A DNA stretch of 64,000 nucleotides from an uncultured Halomonas sp. (lineage in GTDB: Bacteria; Pseudomonadota; Gammaproteobacteria; Pseudomonadales; Halomonadaceae): contig NZ_CAMPKE010000003.1 in NCBI RefSeq assembly GCF_946887195.1, positions 1 to 64,000 on the forward strand, in the 5' to 3' direction. Under the pieces are notes generated by a model. The model searched no databases. It had not been told where the DNA came from and saw nothing but the letters and a program-made list of their open reading frames with translations. The position numbers were made by a program, and so were the translations under genes. Below are positions 15,660-25,377 of this stretch, in pieces; within the stretch, counting starts at the first letter, position 1; each line of letters opens with the position of its first letter.

Positions 15660-16991
15660 ATGTACGACCTGCTGTTACGCCACCCCTTCATGAGCGCGGA
15701 GGGCCTGGCGGCGACCCGTGACACGGCGCTGATCGCCGCCATGCGCGAGGTCGAGCTGGCGCTGGCGAGCGAGCAGGAGGCCCTTGGCCTGCTACCCCCG
15801 GGCAGCGCCGAGGCCATGGCGCGCCATCTCGGCGACGAGGCCTTCGACAGCCGCGCACTGGCCGACGGCACGCTCAAGGGCGGTAACGCGGCGATCCCTT
15901 TCGTCAAGCAGGCTAGGGCGGCGCTGCCCGACGAGCTCAAGTCCTGCTTCCACCAGGGCGCCACCAGTCAGGACATTCTCGACAGCGCGCTGATGCTGTT
16001 GCTCAAGCCGCGTCTCGAACGCTGCCTGGCGCTGCTCGAGCGCAGCCGCGCCGCGGGCTGTGCGCTGATGCGCGAGCATCGCGATACGCCGATGGTGGGT
16101 CGCACGCTGATGCAGCAGGCCCTGCCGATCACCTTCGGCGCCAAGGTGGCGCACTGGCTGCATGGCCTGCACCAGGCCGAGCGGCGCCTGGCGGAGGTCG
16201 TCGCGCAGGGCCTCTACGTGCAGTTCGGCGGCGCCGTCGGCGTGCATTCGGGCCTCGATGAGCATGGCCTGGCGCTGATGGACGGCTTGGCCGGGAGGCT
16301 GGGGCTGAATGCGCCATTGCTGCCGTGGCACACCGACCGCCAGCCGGTCCTGGCACTCGGCGGGGCGCTGGATGCGGTCGCCGCCGGGGCCGAGAAGATC
16401 GCCCTGGACGTCTCCCTGCTGTGCCAGACCGAAGTCGGTGAGCTCAGCGAGCCGGCCGAGGCCGGGGTCGGCGAGTCGTCGTCGATGCCACACAAGCGCA
16501 ACCCGGTGGGCTGCGCGCGGATACGCGCCGCCGCGCGCCAGATTCACGGCCATGCCGGCATGCTTTCCCACACCGCCGCGCAGCCGCTCGAGCGTGGGCT
16601 CGGCGAATGGCACGCCGAGTGGGCGCCCCTGGTGGATGCCGCGCTGCTGCTCGAGGGCGCGCTGGAGAGTCTGGCCGCGCTGCTCGAGGGGCTGGAGGTG
16701 CACCGCGAGGCCATGCTGCGCAATCTGGCGATCACCGGCGGCGCGATCATGGCCGAGCCGGCGGCGCGGGCGCTAACCCCGGCGTTGGGTAGCGATGCGG
16801 CCAAGCGCGTCGCCCGCGAGGCGGCCGACACTGCCCGCCGCGAGGGGCATGAATATGCCGAGGCGCTGCTGGCCCACACGGCGGTCAAGGGCCGCGTCGA
16901 TGCCGAGGCGCTGCGCGCCGCCATCCAGCCCGACTTATACATTGGTAGCAGTCGGGCCCAGGTCGAGCGTGCGCTGAAGGCGCTCGAATAA
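15660..16991 (+). CDS. pcaB: 3-carboxy-cis,cis-muconate cycloisomerase
   Basis: PcaB lactonises the protocatechuate ring-cleavage product to 4-carboxymuconolactone. The 443-residue protein belongs to the fumarase/aspartase superfamily, with the signature GESSSMPHKRNPVGC and typical segments FHQGATSQDILDSALML and VGRTLMQQALPITFG. The start ATG at 15660 has GGGAG 8 nt upstream; the longer frame from 15624 is not needed. It is the first gene of the plus-strand pca block, diverges from the IclR regulator and is followed by a terminator, so it may be transcribed separately from pcaIJF. Confidence 0.93.
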   Translation: MYDLLLRHPFMSAEGLAATRDTALIAAMREVELALASEQEALGLLPPGSAEAMARHLGDEAFDSRALADGTLKGGNAAIPFVKQARAALPDELKSCFHQGATSQDILDSALMLLLKPRLERCLALLERSRAAGCALMREHRDTPMVGRTLMQQALPITFGAKVAHWLHGLHQAERRLAEVVAQGLYVQFGGAVGVHSGLDEHGLALMDGLAGRLGLNAPLLPWHTDRQPVLALGGALDAVAAGAEKIALDVSLLCQTEVGELSEPAEAGVGESSSMPHKRNPVGCARIRAAARQIHGHAGMLSHTAAQPLERGLGEWHAEWAPLVDAALLLEGALESLAALLEGLEVHREAMLRNLAITGGAIMAEPAARALTPALGSDAAKRVAREAADTARREGHEYAEALLAHTAVKGRVDAEALRAAIQPDLYIGSSRAQVERALKALE

Positions 16992-17034
16992 CGGCTAACA
17001 CGCTGTAATTCTTATGATTGACGATAAAGCGACG

Positions 17035-17064
17035 ACGCCGGGGCCCGCCTCCGGCGTTTTTTTT
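17035..17064 (+). terminator. Rho-independent terminator after pcaB
   Basis: ACGCCGG (17035-17041) pairs with CCGGCGT (17051-17057) around a 9-nt loop and is followed by eight T. Confidence 0.85.
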
Positions 17065-17096
17065 GGTTTGACGGCAGCCGGAATCCTGATTAGCTT

Positions 17097-17130
17097 GTTC
17101 GTATCACAAACCTATGTTCACTAGCCGAAC
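17097..17130. promoter_or_regulatory. Tandem PcaR-type boxes upstream of pcaI
   Basis: Two 15-mers of the GTTC-type lie 19 bp apart: GTTCGTATCACAAAC (17097-17111) and GTTCACTAGCCGAAC (17116-17130). The second is framed by perfect ATGTTC/GAACAT arms (17114-17132). They resemble the box before pcaB and sit 28-61 bp before the pcaI ATG, where PcaR-type activators bind. Confidence 0.6.
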
Positions 17131-17157
17131 ATTTTGCGTTGAGAGAGGCGAACACCA

Positions 17158-17976
17158 ATGGCCGACATTCTCAGCCTGCATGACGCGGTAGCGCGCTACG
17201 TCGACGACGGCGCGACCGTGTCCATGGAGGGCTTCACCCACCTGATTCCGTTTGCCGCGAGTCACGAGATCATTCGCCAGGGCAAGCGCGATCTGACCCT
17301 GGTCCGCATGACCCCGGATCTGATCTACGACCAGTTGATCGGCGCCGGTTGCGCCAGCAAGCTGATCTTCTCCTGGGGCGGCAATCCCGGCGTCGGCTCG
17401 CTGCATCGCCTGCGCGACGCGGTGGAGAAGGGCTACCCGCACAAGGTCGAGCTCCTCGAGCACAGCCACGCCGCCATGGCCTGCGCCTACGAGGCGGGGG
17501 CCGCCGGTCTGCCGCTGGCGGTGTTGCGTGGCTACATCGGCAGCGACCTGCCCAAGGTCAACGACCAGATCCGCTTCATCGACTGCCCGTTCACCGGCGA
17601 GCGTCTGGCGGCGGTGGCGTCGATCCGTCCCGATGTCGGGGTGATCCACGCCCAACGCGCCGATCGCCAGGGCAACGTGATGATCGAGGGCATCGTCGGC
17701 GTGCAAAAGGAGGCCGTGCTGGCCGCCAAGGCGAGCATCGTCACTGTCGAGGAGATCGTCGACGACCTGGGTGCCACGCCCAACGCCTGCGTGATTCCGG
17801 GCTGGGCGATCAGCGCCATCGCCGTTGCCGAGAAGGGCGCCTATCCCTCCTACGCCCACGGCTACTATCCGCGTCACAACCGCTTCTACAAGGAGTGGGA
17901 CGCCATCGCACGCGATCGCGACGCCTTCAACGACTGGCTCAAGACCCACGTGCTCGACGCGGGAGGAGAATCCTGA
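17158..17976 (+). CDS. pcaI: 3-oxoadipate CoA-transferase subunit A
   Basis: With PcaJ it moves CoA from succinyl-CoA to 3-oxoadipate. The 272-residue protein is a family I CoA-transferase alpha subunit of the longer, glutaconate-CoA-transferase-like type (CatI/PcaI), with GATVSMEGFTHLIPFAASHE and FSWGGNPGVGS near residues 20-80. The ATG follows AGAGAGG. It overlaps pcaJ by the sequence ATGA, indicating translational coupling and a heteromeric product. Two PcaR-type boxes precede it. Confidence 0.9.
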   Translation: MADILSLHDAVARYVDDGATVSMEGFTHLIPFAASHEIIRQGKRDLTLVRMTPDLIYDQLIGAGCASKLIFSWGGNPGVGSLHRLRDAVEKGYPHKVELLEHSHAAMACAYEAGAAGLPLAVLRGYIGSDLPKVNDQIRFIDCPFTGERLAAVASIRPDVGVIHAQRADRQGNVMIEGIVGVQKEAVLAAKASIVTVEEIVDDLGATPNACVIPGWAISAIAVAEKGAYPSYAHGYYPRHNRFYKEWDAIARDRDAFNDWLKTHVLDAGGES

Positions 17977-18746
17977 TGACCGACTACACTTCCGCGGAAA
18001 TGATGACCGTCACCGCCGCGCGGGCACTGGAGAACGGCATGACCTGCTTCGTCGGCATCGGCTTGCCCTCCGAGGCGGCCAACCTGGCGCGCCTGACCCA
18101 CGCCCCGGACGTGGTGCTGATCTACGAATCCGGCACCCTGCAGACCAAGCCCGACGTACTGCCGCTCTCCATCGGCGACGGCGAGCTGTGCGAGACCGCG
18201 CTGACCACCGTCTCGGTGCCCGAGATGTTCCGCTACTGGCTGCAGGGCGGCAAGGTCGACGTGGGCTTTCTCGGCACCGCCCAGATCGACCGCTACTGCA
18301 ACCTCAACACCACCCTGATCGGCGACTACACCGCGCCCAAGGTGCGCCTGCCGGGTGGTGGCGGAGCGCCGGAGATCGCCACCAACGCCGGCGAGGTCTT
18401 CATCACCCTGAAGCACTCCAAGCGCACCTTCGTCCGCGACGTCGATTTCGTCACCACCCTGGGCTTCGGCCGAGACGGCAAGGGCCGCGACGGCGTGCCC
18501 AACATCGGCAGGGGGCCGACCCGGGTAATCACCGATCTGTGCGTGATGAAGCCCGATCCCGAGACCAAGGAGCTGGTGGTGACCTCGCTGCACCCGGGCG
18601 TGACCCGTGAGCAGGTCGTCGACGCCACCGGCTGGGAGCTCCGCTTCGCCGAGACCCTCGAGACGACACCGGAACCCAATGCCAACGAACTCGAGGTGCT
18701 GCGCGAATTGAAGGCGCGCACCGAGCGTCATCACGCCGGCGAATGA
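17976..18746 (+). CDS. pcaJ: 3-oxoadipate CoA-transferase subunit B
   Basis: This 256-residue beta subunit of family I CoA-transferases carries the GIGLPSEAANLA segment and the catalytic glutamate in YESGTLQT. A glycine-rich loop (RLPGGGGAPEIA) follows. Its ATG shares one base with the pcaI stop codon (ATGA overlap) and has AGGAG upstream. It forms the active enzyme with PcaI, and 13 bp separate it from pcaF. Confidence 0.92.
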   Translation: MTDYTSAEMMTVTAARALENGMTCFVGIGLPSEAANLARLTHAPDVVLIYESGTLQTKPDVLPLSIGDGELCETALTTVSVPEMFRYWLQGGKVDVGFLGTAQIDRYCNLNTTLIGDYTAPKVRLPGGGGAPEIATNAGEVFITLKHSKRTFVRDVDFVTTLGFGRDGKGRDGVPNIGRGPTRVITDLCVMKPDPETKELVVTSLHPGVTREQVVDATGWELRFAETLETTPEPNANELEVLRELKARTERHHAGE

Positions 18747-18759
18747 GTGGAGAAGTGAA

Positions 18760-19977
<1,218 letters not shown>

Positions 19978-19984
19978 TGTCTTT

Positions 19985-20111
19985 GGCGAAAACTGGCTGC
20001 GCTTGACCATACGGCGTTAAAAACCGGCTTAAAATGCTCATTTACCCACTTGTAAACTGCGCTTTTTCGCCGCTTTTTGCCTTGTCTGATCTTCGCTCAC
20101 TGCGTTTTCGC
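19985..20111 (+). repeat. Dispersed intergenic repeat, copy A (about 127 bp)
   Basis: This copy fills most of the pcaF-pcaDC gap. A second copy in the same orientation lies at 48661-48786 between cysD and cysN. They share CCATACGGCGTTAAAAA exactly, plus CTCATTTAC, TGTAAACT and CTTGTCTG blocks, at roughly three-quarters identity by eye. GGCGAAAAC at the left end is mirrored by GTTTTCGC at the right end, and ATTTAC/GTAAAC form a central hairpin. A folded RNA is therefore likely. Confidence 0.8.
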
Positions 20112-20134
20112 GCAAAGCCAAAGGGAATCTTATT

Positions 20135-21322
20135 ATGGCGTTTTTAGAAGTTAATGGCCGCAGCGTCGCCTATCGCCTGCTCGGCGGCGAGGCGCTGCCG
20201 CTGGTGGTGATGGCGCATCCCCTGGGCATGACCCAGGCGGTGTGGGACGACATACTGCCGGCCCTACTGGGTCGTTACCGCGTGCTGACCTGGGATCTGC
20301 CCGGCCACGGCGCCAGCGCGGCCTGGCCGACGACGGCGGGCGGGATCACTCCCGAGCGGCTCGCCGATGAAGCCTTGGCGCTGGCCGAGCATGCCGGTGC
20401 CCCGCAGTTCCATTTCGTCGGTACCTCGATCGGCGGCGCGATCGGTCAGCAGTTGCTGATCCAGGCGCCCGAGCGTCTGCTGTCAACGGTGCTGACCAAC
20501 ACCGGCGCGGTGATCGGCAGCGCGGACAACTGGAACACCCGCGCCCGGCGCGTGCGCGAGGAGGGCCTGGCGGCGCTGTCCGGCGAGATCGTGCCGCGCT
20601 GGTTCGCGCCCGCGCTGCTAAAGGCGCAGCCGGCGTTGGAAGCGGGCTGGAAAACCCAGATGGCGCGCGGCGACGGCGAAAGCTATGCGCTGCTGTGCGA
20701 AATGCTCGGGCGGGCCGATTTCCGCGGCAGGCTCGAGGGCTCGGGCGTCCGCGTCGCCCTGTTCGGTGGCAGCGAGGACGTGGCCACGCCGCCGGCGACT
20801 CTCGAGGCCCTGGCCGACGAGTGCGCCGACGCGCCGCTGGAGATTCTCGACGCCGTCGGTCACGTGCCCTCGGTGGAGTGTCCGACCACTTTCGCTGAAC
20901 GCTTGCTGCGTAGTCTTGCGGCCGTGCGGGGCGAGGTCGGCGAGCGGGGCGTGAGCTACGCCGAGGGGCTCGAGACCCGCAAGCAGGTGCTCGGCGAGGA
21001 GCACGTCGCGCGCGCCTCGGCCAACGCCACCAGCCTGGATGCACCGTTCCAGCAGATGATCACCCGGCTGGCCTGGGGCGAGTTATGGGGCAGTGCCGAC
21101 CTGAGCCGGTCCGAGCGCAGCATGATCACCATCGCCGTGCTGGCGGCGCTGGGTCGCGATGGTGAGCTCGAACTGCACCTCAAGACCGCACAGCGTATCG
21201 GCCTCTCCGAGGCGCAACTGCGTCAGGCGCTGATGCATGTGGCGGTCTACGCCGGGGTGCCGGCGGCCAATCACGCCTTCGCCATGGCCAAGAAGCTCGG
21301 CTGGGGGGAGGCTCAGCACTGA
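20135..21322 (+). CDS. pcaL: Fused 3-oxoadipate enol-lactonase / 4-carboxymuconolactone decarboxylase (PcaD-PcaC)
   Basis: This 395-residue two-domain protein covers two consecutive steps. Residues 1 to about 260 are an alpha/beta hydrolase (PcaD) with an HPLG oxyanion segment, nucleophile serine in FVGTSIGG, acid in GGSEDVATPP and histidine in AVGHVPS. Residues from about 270 are a carboxymuconolactone decarboxylase (PcaC) domain: MITRLAWGELWG, ERSMITIAVLAALGR and QALMHVAVYAGVPAANHAF. Such fusions are known as PcaL in actinobacteria and occur elsewhere. The catechol branch also needs the PcaD half, since no separate catD is present in the window. The ATG follows AAGGGA. Confidence 0.9.
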   Translation: MAFLEVNGRSVAYRLLGGEALPLVVMAHPLGMTQAVWDDILPALLGRYRVLTWDLPGHGASAAWPTTAGGITPERLADEALALAEHAGAPQFHFVGTSIGGAIGQQLLIQAPERLLSTVLTNTGAVIGSADNWNTRARRVREEGLAALSGEIVPRWFAPALLKAQPALEAGWKTQMARGDGESYALLCEMLGRADFRGRLEGSGVRVALFGGSEDVATPPATLEALADECADAPLEILDAVGHVPSVECPTTFAERLLRSLAAVRGEVGERGVSYAEGLETRKQVLGEEHVARASANATSLDAPFQQMITRLAWGELWGSADLSRSERSMITIAVLAALGRDGELELHLKTAQRIGLSEAQLRQALMHVAVYAGVPAANHAFAMAKKLGWGEAQH

Positions 21323-21356
21323 TCGCCCGCAGCGATCCGCCAGCGGTACCCCGACG

Positions 21357-21385
21357 AAAAAGCGGCGCGCCGAACGGCCCGCCGC
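21357..21385 (-). terminator. Rho-independent terminator of the mobA-mobR operon
   Basis: On the minus strand GCGGCG (21385-21380) pairs with CGCCGC (21367-21362) and is followed by five T (21361-21357). It lies 62 bp past the MarR gene, in the convergent gap with pcaDC. Confidence 0.65.
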
Positions 21386-21446
21386 ATCGTAAGTTCTTTT
21401 CAGAGCACACCGCCTCCTCGAACCTGAAGATTGGCTAGGGATGGGG

Positions 21447-21917
21447 TTAACCCGCCTGGCGAACCGGCACACGGCTCAGGTGGTTGTTCTCCTCTGCCAG
21501 GGTCCGCAGCAGCCGGCATAGCGTCTCTCTCTCCTCCCCGCTCAAGGGCGATAGAATCTCCTCCTGTACATCGGCCACTGCCGTCTCGGCGTCGCGGCGC
21601 AGACGCTCGCCTTCCTCGGTCAGGGTGACCAGCACGGAGCGGCGATCCTTGGGGTTGCGACGCCGGGTTACCAGGGCGCGCTCCTCGAGTTTGCGAACCA
21701 CCACGGCCACGGTGTTGCGGTCCAGCGCCGTGTAGCCGCCCAGTGTAATCTGGTCACTCGACCCCATCTCCTCGAGCGCGGAGAGAACCACGTACTGCAG
21801 TTGGGTCAGGTTGAATGTCTCGCACTTGCGCAGGAAGATTGCAACGCTGGCCTGGTGGCAGCGCCTGAGCAGGTTGCCGGGCAGGCTATTGGCCTGGGAG
21901 AGAGGGGATTCGGTCAT
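21447..21917 (-). CDS. mobR: MarR-family regulator, MobR-like
   Basis: This 156-residue winged-helix protein has LTQLQYVVLSALEE, the recognition helix region TALDRNTVAVVVRKLEERALVTRRR and wing DRRSVLVTLTEEGE. It follows the 3-hydroxybenzoate 4-hydroxylase gene on the same strand with a 79-bp gap. In Comamonas testosteroni mobA is repressed by the MarR protein MobR and induced by 3-hydroxybenzoate, so the same role is likely here. ATG 21917 with GGGA upstream is chosen; the longer frame adds an unrelated leader. Confidence 0.78.
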   Translation of the reverse strand: MTESPLSQANSLPGNLLRRCHQASVAIFLRKCETFNLTQLQYVVLSALEEMGSSDQITLGGYTALDRNTVAVVVRKLEERALVTRRRNPKDRRSVLVTLTEEGERLRRDAETAVADVQEEILSPLSGEERETLCRLLRTLAEENNHLSRVPVRQAG

Positions 21918-21996
21918 GTTTTCGGTCTTCCCTGGTGATGAAAGAGGCAGATAGCTGTCGAGAGCGGCGCCTTGGTGGGTTCTCTCCGCAGAGAGG

Positions 21997-23946
21997 TCAA
22001 GCGGACTGGAGCATGAAGCGGTCGAAGTACGCCGCCAGTTCGTCATGGGCCTCCAGCGGAAGTACGTGGGCGATGTGCTGGTCTGGCCGCACGATCACCA
22101 GGCAGCCCTTCTCCCGGTCGATGCCGCGCATGTCAAAGATGTCCTGACCACCCTTCAGGTCGGGGCAGAACACCTTCTCGTAGTCGTGCAGGCCGTAGCG
22201 TCCCTTCCGGGGCCAGAGCAGCTCCGGGAAGGCGTCCAGGGAGAGCTCGCGGAATCCCTGCTGGCAGATGGCGCGCAGGTCGAACACGGAATCGATGTCA
22301 TCGCTTGCCGGCGTGTACTTGCGCACCGGGGAATCGGGCGACTCGCTCAGAAACGTGCATAGGGCGCCGAGGCCCGAGTCCGCCGAAGTGGGAGGGCCGG
22401 CCTCGGCGAAGGCGAACAGCCGCCAGCGGCCATCCGCCTTCACCATGTGGCCCAGGTGCATGGGCTTGGCATCGGCCAGCCGGATGACCGGAGCGGAGTG
22501 AAACCGCTTGCCGATCTCCAGGCCGCTCGCCAGGTGCTGGTGGCTCGGCTCGGCGATTATCAGCGAAGGGTAGTACTGGATTGCCGTGCCGGCGGTGAAG
22601 CGCCCCTGCTGGACGAAGTACTTCTGGAACTCCGCCGGGTCGACGCCGTCGCCCTTGTCTTCGGGCGAGCCCTTGGGCGGGGCGCTGAACATCTTGGCGA
22701 ATTCCCGATCGAAATCGATCAGCTCCTTCGCTACGGTCTGCCGCTCCGTGGTGTAGGTATGCAGAATCTTCGGCGAGGTCTTGCCCTGCAGCACGGACGC
22801 CAGCTTCCAGCCCAGATTGAAGGTGTCGCGCATCGAGACGTTCATGCCTTGGCCCGCCTTCGGGCTGTGGGTGTGGCAGGCATCGCCGGCGATGAACACA
22901 TGGGGGAGGCGGTTGTCGACTTCCTTCAGCGGGACGTCGTCGAACTTGTCGCACAGGCGTTGGCCGATCTCGTACACCGACCACCAGACGATCTCCTTCA
23001 CGTCCAGGGTATAGGGGTGCAGGATCCGTTGCGCCGCGGCGACCAGCTGGTCGGAGGAGATATTGCGGCTGGCGACCCGTTCGTCCTTCTGAAGCTTGTC
23101 GAGCTCGATATACAGACGCACGAGATAGCCGCCCTCGCGGGGAATGATCAGGATGTTCCCCTCGTTGGCGGAGTGGATCGCCGTTTTCATGCGGATATCG
23201 GGGAAGTCGCTGACCGCCAGCACATCCATGACGCCCCAGGCCTGGTTGGCGGAATCGCCACTCAGCGAGCGGCCCAGCGACTTGCGCACGCTGCTGCGCG
23301 CCCCGTCGCAGCCCACTACATAGCGGGCACGCACGCTCTCCCGCTCACCCTCGTGGCCCGGGTCGTTTCGCTCGATGGTGACCGTGACCGGGTAGTCGGA
23401 TGCGCCGAGGGCGTTCGTGTCGGCCATGGCGGGTTCGATCGCCACGTCGATTACCTGGCGGGAGTAGTTCGGCTCCAGCCGGCTCGGCGAGCGGCGCATC
23501 AGCTCCAGGTAGAAGTCGTGCACCCGCGCCTGGTTGAGTACCACATGGGGGAACTCGGAGAGGCCATCCTCGGTATCCTGGATGCGGCCGCTGCGCACGA
23601 TGTTATGGCGGTTCTGCTCATCCGGCTTCCAGAAGGTCGTCTCGCTGATCCAGCAGGCCTCCTTCAGTACACGCTCGCTGAAGCCGAAGGCCTCGAACAT
23701 CTCCATGGTGCGACAGGCGATGCCATCCGCCTGCCCCAGTTCCAGCGGGCCATCCTTCTGCTCGACGATGCGCGTTCTGATATCGGGGAAGGCCGACAGT
23801 TGCGCCGCCAGGGTCAGGCCGGCCGGGCCGCAGCCGACGATCAGCACATCGACTTCCTCGGGCAGCCGGTCGGAATTGGCGAGTTCGCCGGCGGGTTCGT
23901 GGACGGTCGGATCGCCACTCTGGAATCCATTGAGATGGAATTGCAT
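21997..23946 (-). CDS. mobA: 3-hydroxybenzoate 4-monooxygenase
   Basis: This 649-residue FAD-dependent hydroxylase converts 3-hydroxybenzoate to protocatechuate with NADPH and O2. Its start MQFHLNGF closely matches MobA of Comamonas as I recall it. The FAD motif is GCGPAG (38-43), followed by EQKDGPLELGQADGIACRT, the DG motif in VVGCDGARSSVRK and FIAGDACHTHSPKAGQGMN. A C-terminal thioredoxin-like domain is typical of the phenol 2-monooxygenase group. ATG 23946 has GAGGGG close upstream; a longer frame to 24018 has no family support. It diverges from the TRAP operon across a 408-bp gap. Confidence 0.92.
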   Translation of the reverse strand: MQFHLNGFQSGDPTVHEPAGELANSDRLPEEVDVLIVGCGPAGLTLAAQLSAFPDIRTRIVEQKDGPLELGQADGIACRTMEMFEAFGFSERVLKEACWISETTFWKPDEQNRHNIVRSGRIQDTEDGLSEFPHVVLNQARVHDFYLELMRRSPSRLEPNYSRQVIDVAIEPAMADTNALGASDYPVTVTIERNDPGHEGERESVRARYVVGCDGARSSVRKSLGRSLSGDSANQAWGVMDVLAVSDFPDIRMKTAIHSANEGNILIIPREGGYLVRLYIELDKLQKDERVASRNISSDQLVAAAQRILHPYTLDVKEIVWWSVYEIGQRLCDKFDDVPLKEVDNRLPHVFIAGDACHTHSPKAGQGMNVSMRDTFNLGWKLASVLQGKTSPKILHTYTTERQTVAKELIDFDREFAKMFSAPPKGSPEDKGDGVDPAEFQKYFVQQGRFTAGTAIQYYPSLIIAEPSHQHLASGLEIGKRFHSAPVIRLADAKPMHLGHMVKADGRWRLFAFAEAGPPTSADSGLGALCTFLSESPDSPVRKYTPASDDIDSVFDLRAICQQGFRELSLDAFPELLWPRKGRYGLHDYEKVFCPDLKGGQDIFDMRGIDREKGCLVIVRPDQHIAHVLPLEAHDELAAYFDRFMLQSA

Positions 23947-24354
23947 GGGCCCCTCATGTTGTCGGCAATTAATCACTATTATGATTATCAGTATTGTGAT
24001 CATTTGAGCGGCGCACAATTAAACTTTTTGCTACTCCGCGCAGCGAAACGTCATTCGATGAGGCTGAGCGCGCGAGCGGCGCGACCTCGTTGTTCTGTAG
24101 GCTGCGTGACCAGTCAGCGTTAGACCAAAGTGGGCGGCCGATCTTGGGAATATCCAACGATCGCTGAGGTTTTTTCCTTGTGGCATGGCTTATCGAAAAC
24201 GGAAAATGCAATTTTGCCAGCCGTGCCGATTCGCTGTGCGCGAGTAATGACCGCTATGCGAACTAACGTTCGTCTAATGGTTGGCAGCATCTGGAAGGGC
24301 GAGTATGGCTCAAGGTCGGCTCCCTCTTCGCCAACGACAACAAGGTCCAACGCC
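23947..24354. other. 408-bp divergent intergenic region mobA / dctP
   Basis: No credible gene is present. Near mobA it is AT-rich and contains ATCAC/GTGAT arms (23972-23976 and 23996-24000) around the palindrome TGATTATCA (23982-23990), a candidate MobR operator and promoter. Near dctP there is CGAAC-TAAC-GTTCG (24259-24272), about 83 bp before the DctP start. AAAATGCAATTTT-type AT-rich sequence lies between them. Confidence 0.55.
23972..24000 (-). promoter_or_regulatory. Candidate MobR operator at the mobA promoter
   Basis: ATCAC and GTGAT arms flank a central TGATTATCA palindrome in an AT-rich block 26-54 bp upstream of the mobA ATG. MarR proteins bind dyads of this kind over promoters. 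No consensus was available to compare. Confidence 0.4.
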
Positions 24355-25377
24355 ATGAATCGTACGCTCACCCGCTGTCTTCTCGCTCTCTCCGTGGCCG
24401 GCGCCGCCACTGCCGCGCACGCCGAGACCACCCTGCGTATGTCGCACTTCTGGCCTGCGGCATCGGCGATCAACCAGGACATCTTCCAGGCCTGGGCGGA
24501 TGCCGTCGAGGAGCAGTCGGGCGGTGAGCTGCGCGTCCAGAACTTCCCCTCGCAAACCCTGAGCCAGGCCGACGAGACCTACGATGCCGCGGTCAATGGC
24601 ATCGCCGACATCGGTATCACCGCCCAGGGCTACACCGCCGGGCGCTTCCCGCTGTCGCAGATCGTCGAGCTGCCGGGGGTCGCCGAATCGGCGAGCCAGG
24701 GCGCCTGCATCCTGCAGACGCTGTACGATGCGGGGCACATCGATCAGGAGTACGAGGACTCGCATGTGCTGTTCATGTTCACCACAGGGCCGGGCTATAT
24801 CCACACCAAGGAGACCGACGTCCAGGTGCCCAGCGACCTGGAGGGGCTGCGTATTCGCCGACCCACCGCCGTGGCAGGCAGCATTCTCGAGAACATGGGC
24901 GCTCAGCCCGTCGGCATGCCGGCGCCGGACATCTACACCTCGCTGCAGCGCGGCGTGATCGATGGCCTGAGCTTCCCGTGGGAGGGCATGAAGACGTTCC
25001 GCCTCGACGAGCTGGCCGATTATCACACCCAGGTGCCGTTCTATACGCTGATCTTCGTCGCCACCATGAACCAGGATGCCTACGAGCGCCTGACTCCCGA
25101 GCAGCAGGCGGTGATCGACGCCAATTCGGGCATGCCGTGGGCCGAGAAGGCCGGCGTGGTGTTCGACGCGCTCGACGAGGCCGGCAAGCAGTTGGCGGTC
25201 GAGGATGGCGACACCATCCGCGTGGTCGAGAACCCGCTCGACGACCCCGACTGGCAGAAGCCGCTCCAGGCCGGCATCGAGATGTACCTGAACCGGCTGG
25301 AGGAGCGTGGCCTCGAGCAGGCGCGTGACGTCTACGCTGCCGCGCTCGATGCGCGTCAGTCCTGCCCCGCGCAGTGA
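24355..25377 (+). CDS. dctP: TRAP transporter solute-binding protein, DctP type
   Basis: This 340-residue periplasmic protein begins with a signal peptide (MNRTLTRCLLALSVAG, cleavage likely after AHA at residue 23). The mature chain starts ETTLRMSHFWPAASAIN, as in DctP proteins. It has the conserved ligand-site region LRIRRPTAVAGSILENMGA, including the arginine that pairs with substrate carboxylates. It heads the dctP-dctQ-dctM operon between mobA and pcaQ-pcaHG. An aromatic carboxylate such as protocatechuate or a hydroxybenzoate is the likely cargo; this is inference. The frame is open further upstream, but the signal peptide fixes the start. Confidence 0.9.
   Translation: MNRTLTRCLLALSVAGAATAAHAETTLRMSHFWPAASAINQDIFQAWADAVEEQSGGELRVQNFPSQTLSQADETYDAAVNGIADIGITAQGYTAGRFPLSQIVELPGVAESASQGACILQTLYDAGHIDQEYEDSHVLFMFTTGPGYIHTKETDVQVPSDLEGLRIRRPTAVAGSILENMGAQPVGMPAPDIYTSLQRGVIDGLSFPWEGMKTFRLDELADYHTQVPFYTLIFVATMNQDAYERLTPEQQAVIDANSGMPWAEKAGVVFDALDEAGKQLAVEDGDTIRVVENPLDDPDWQKPLQAGIEMYLNRLEERGLEQARDVYAAALDARQSCPAQ

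Noticed and set aside
22447..24123. 558-codon open frame on the plus strand opposite mobA
   Set aside because: Arg/Val/Leu-rich antisense shadow of a high-GC gene; no family motifs. mobA is clear on the other strand.
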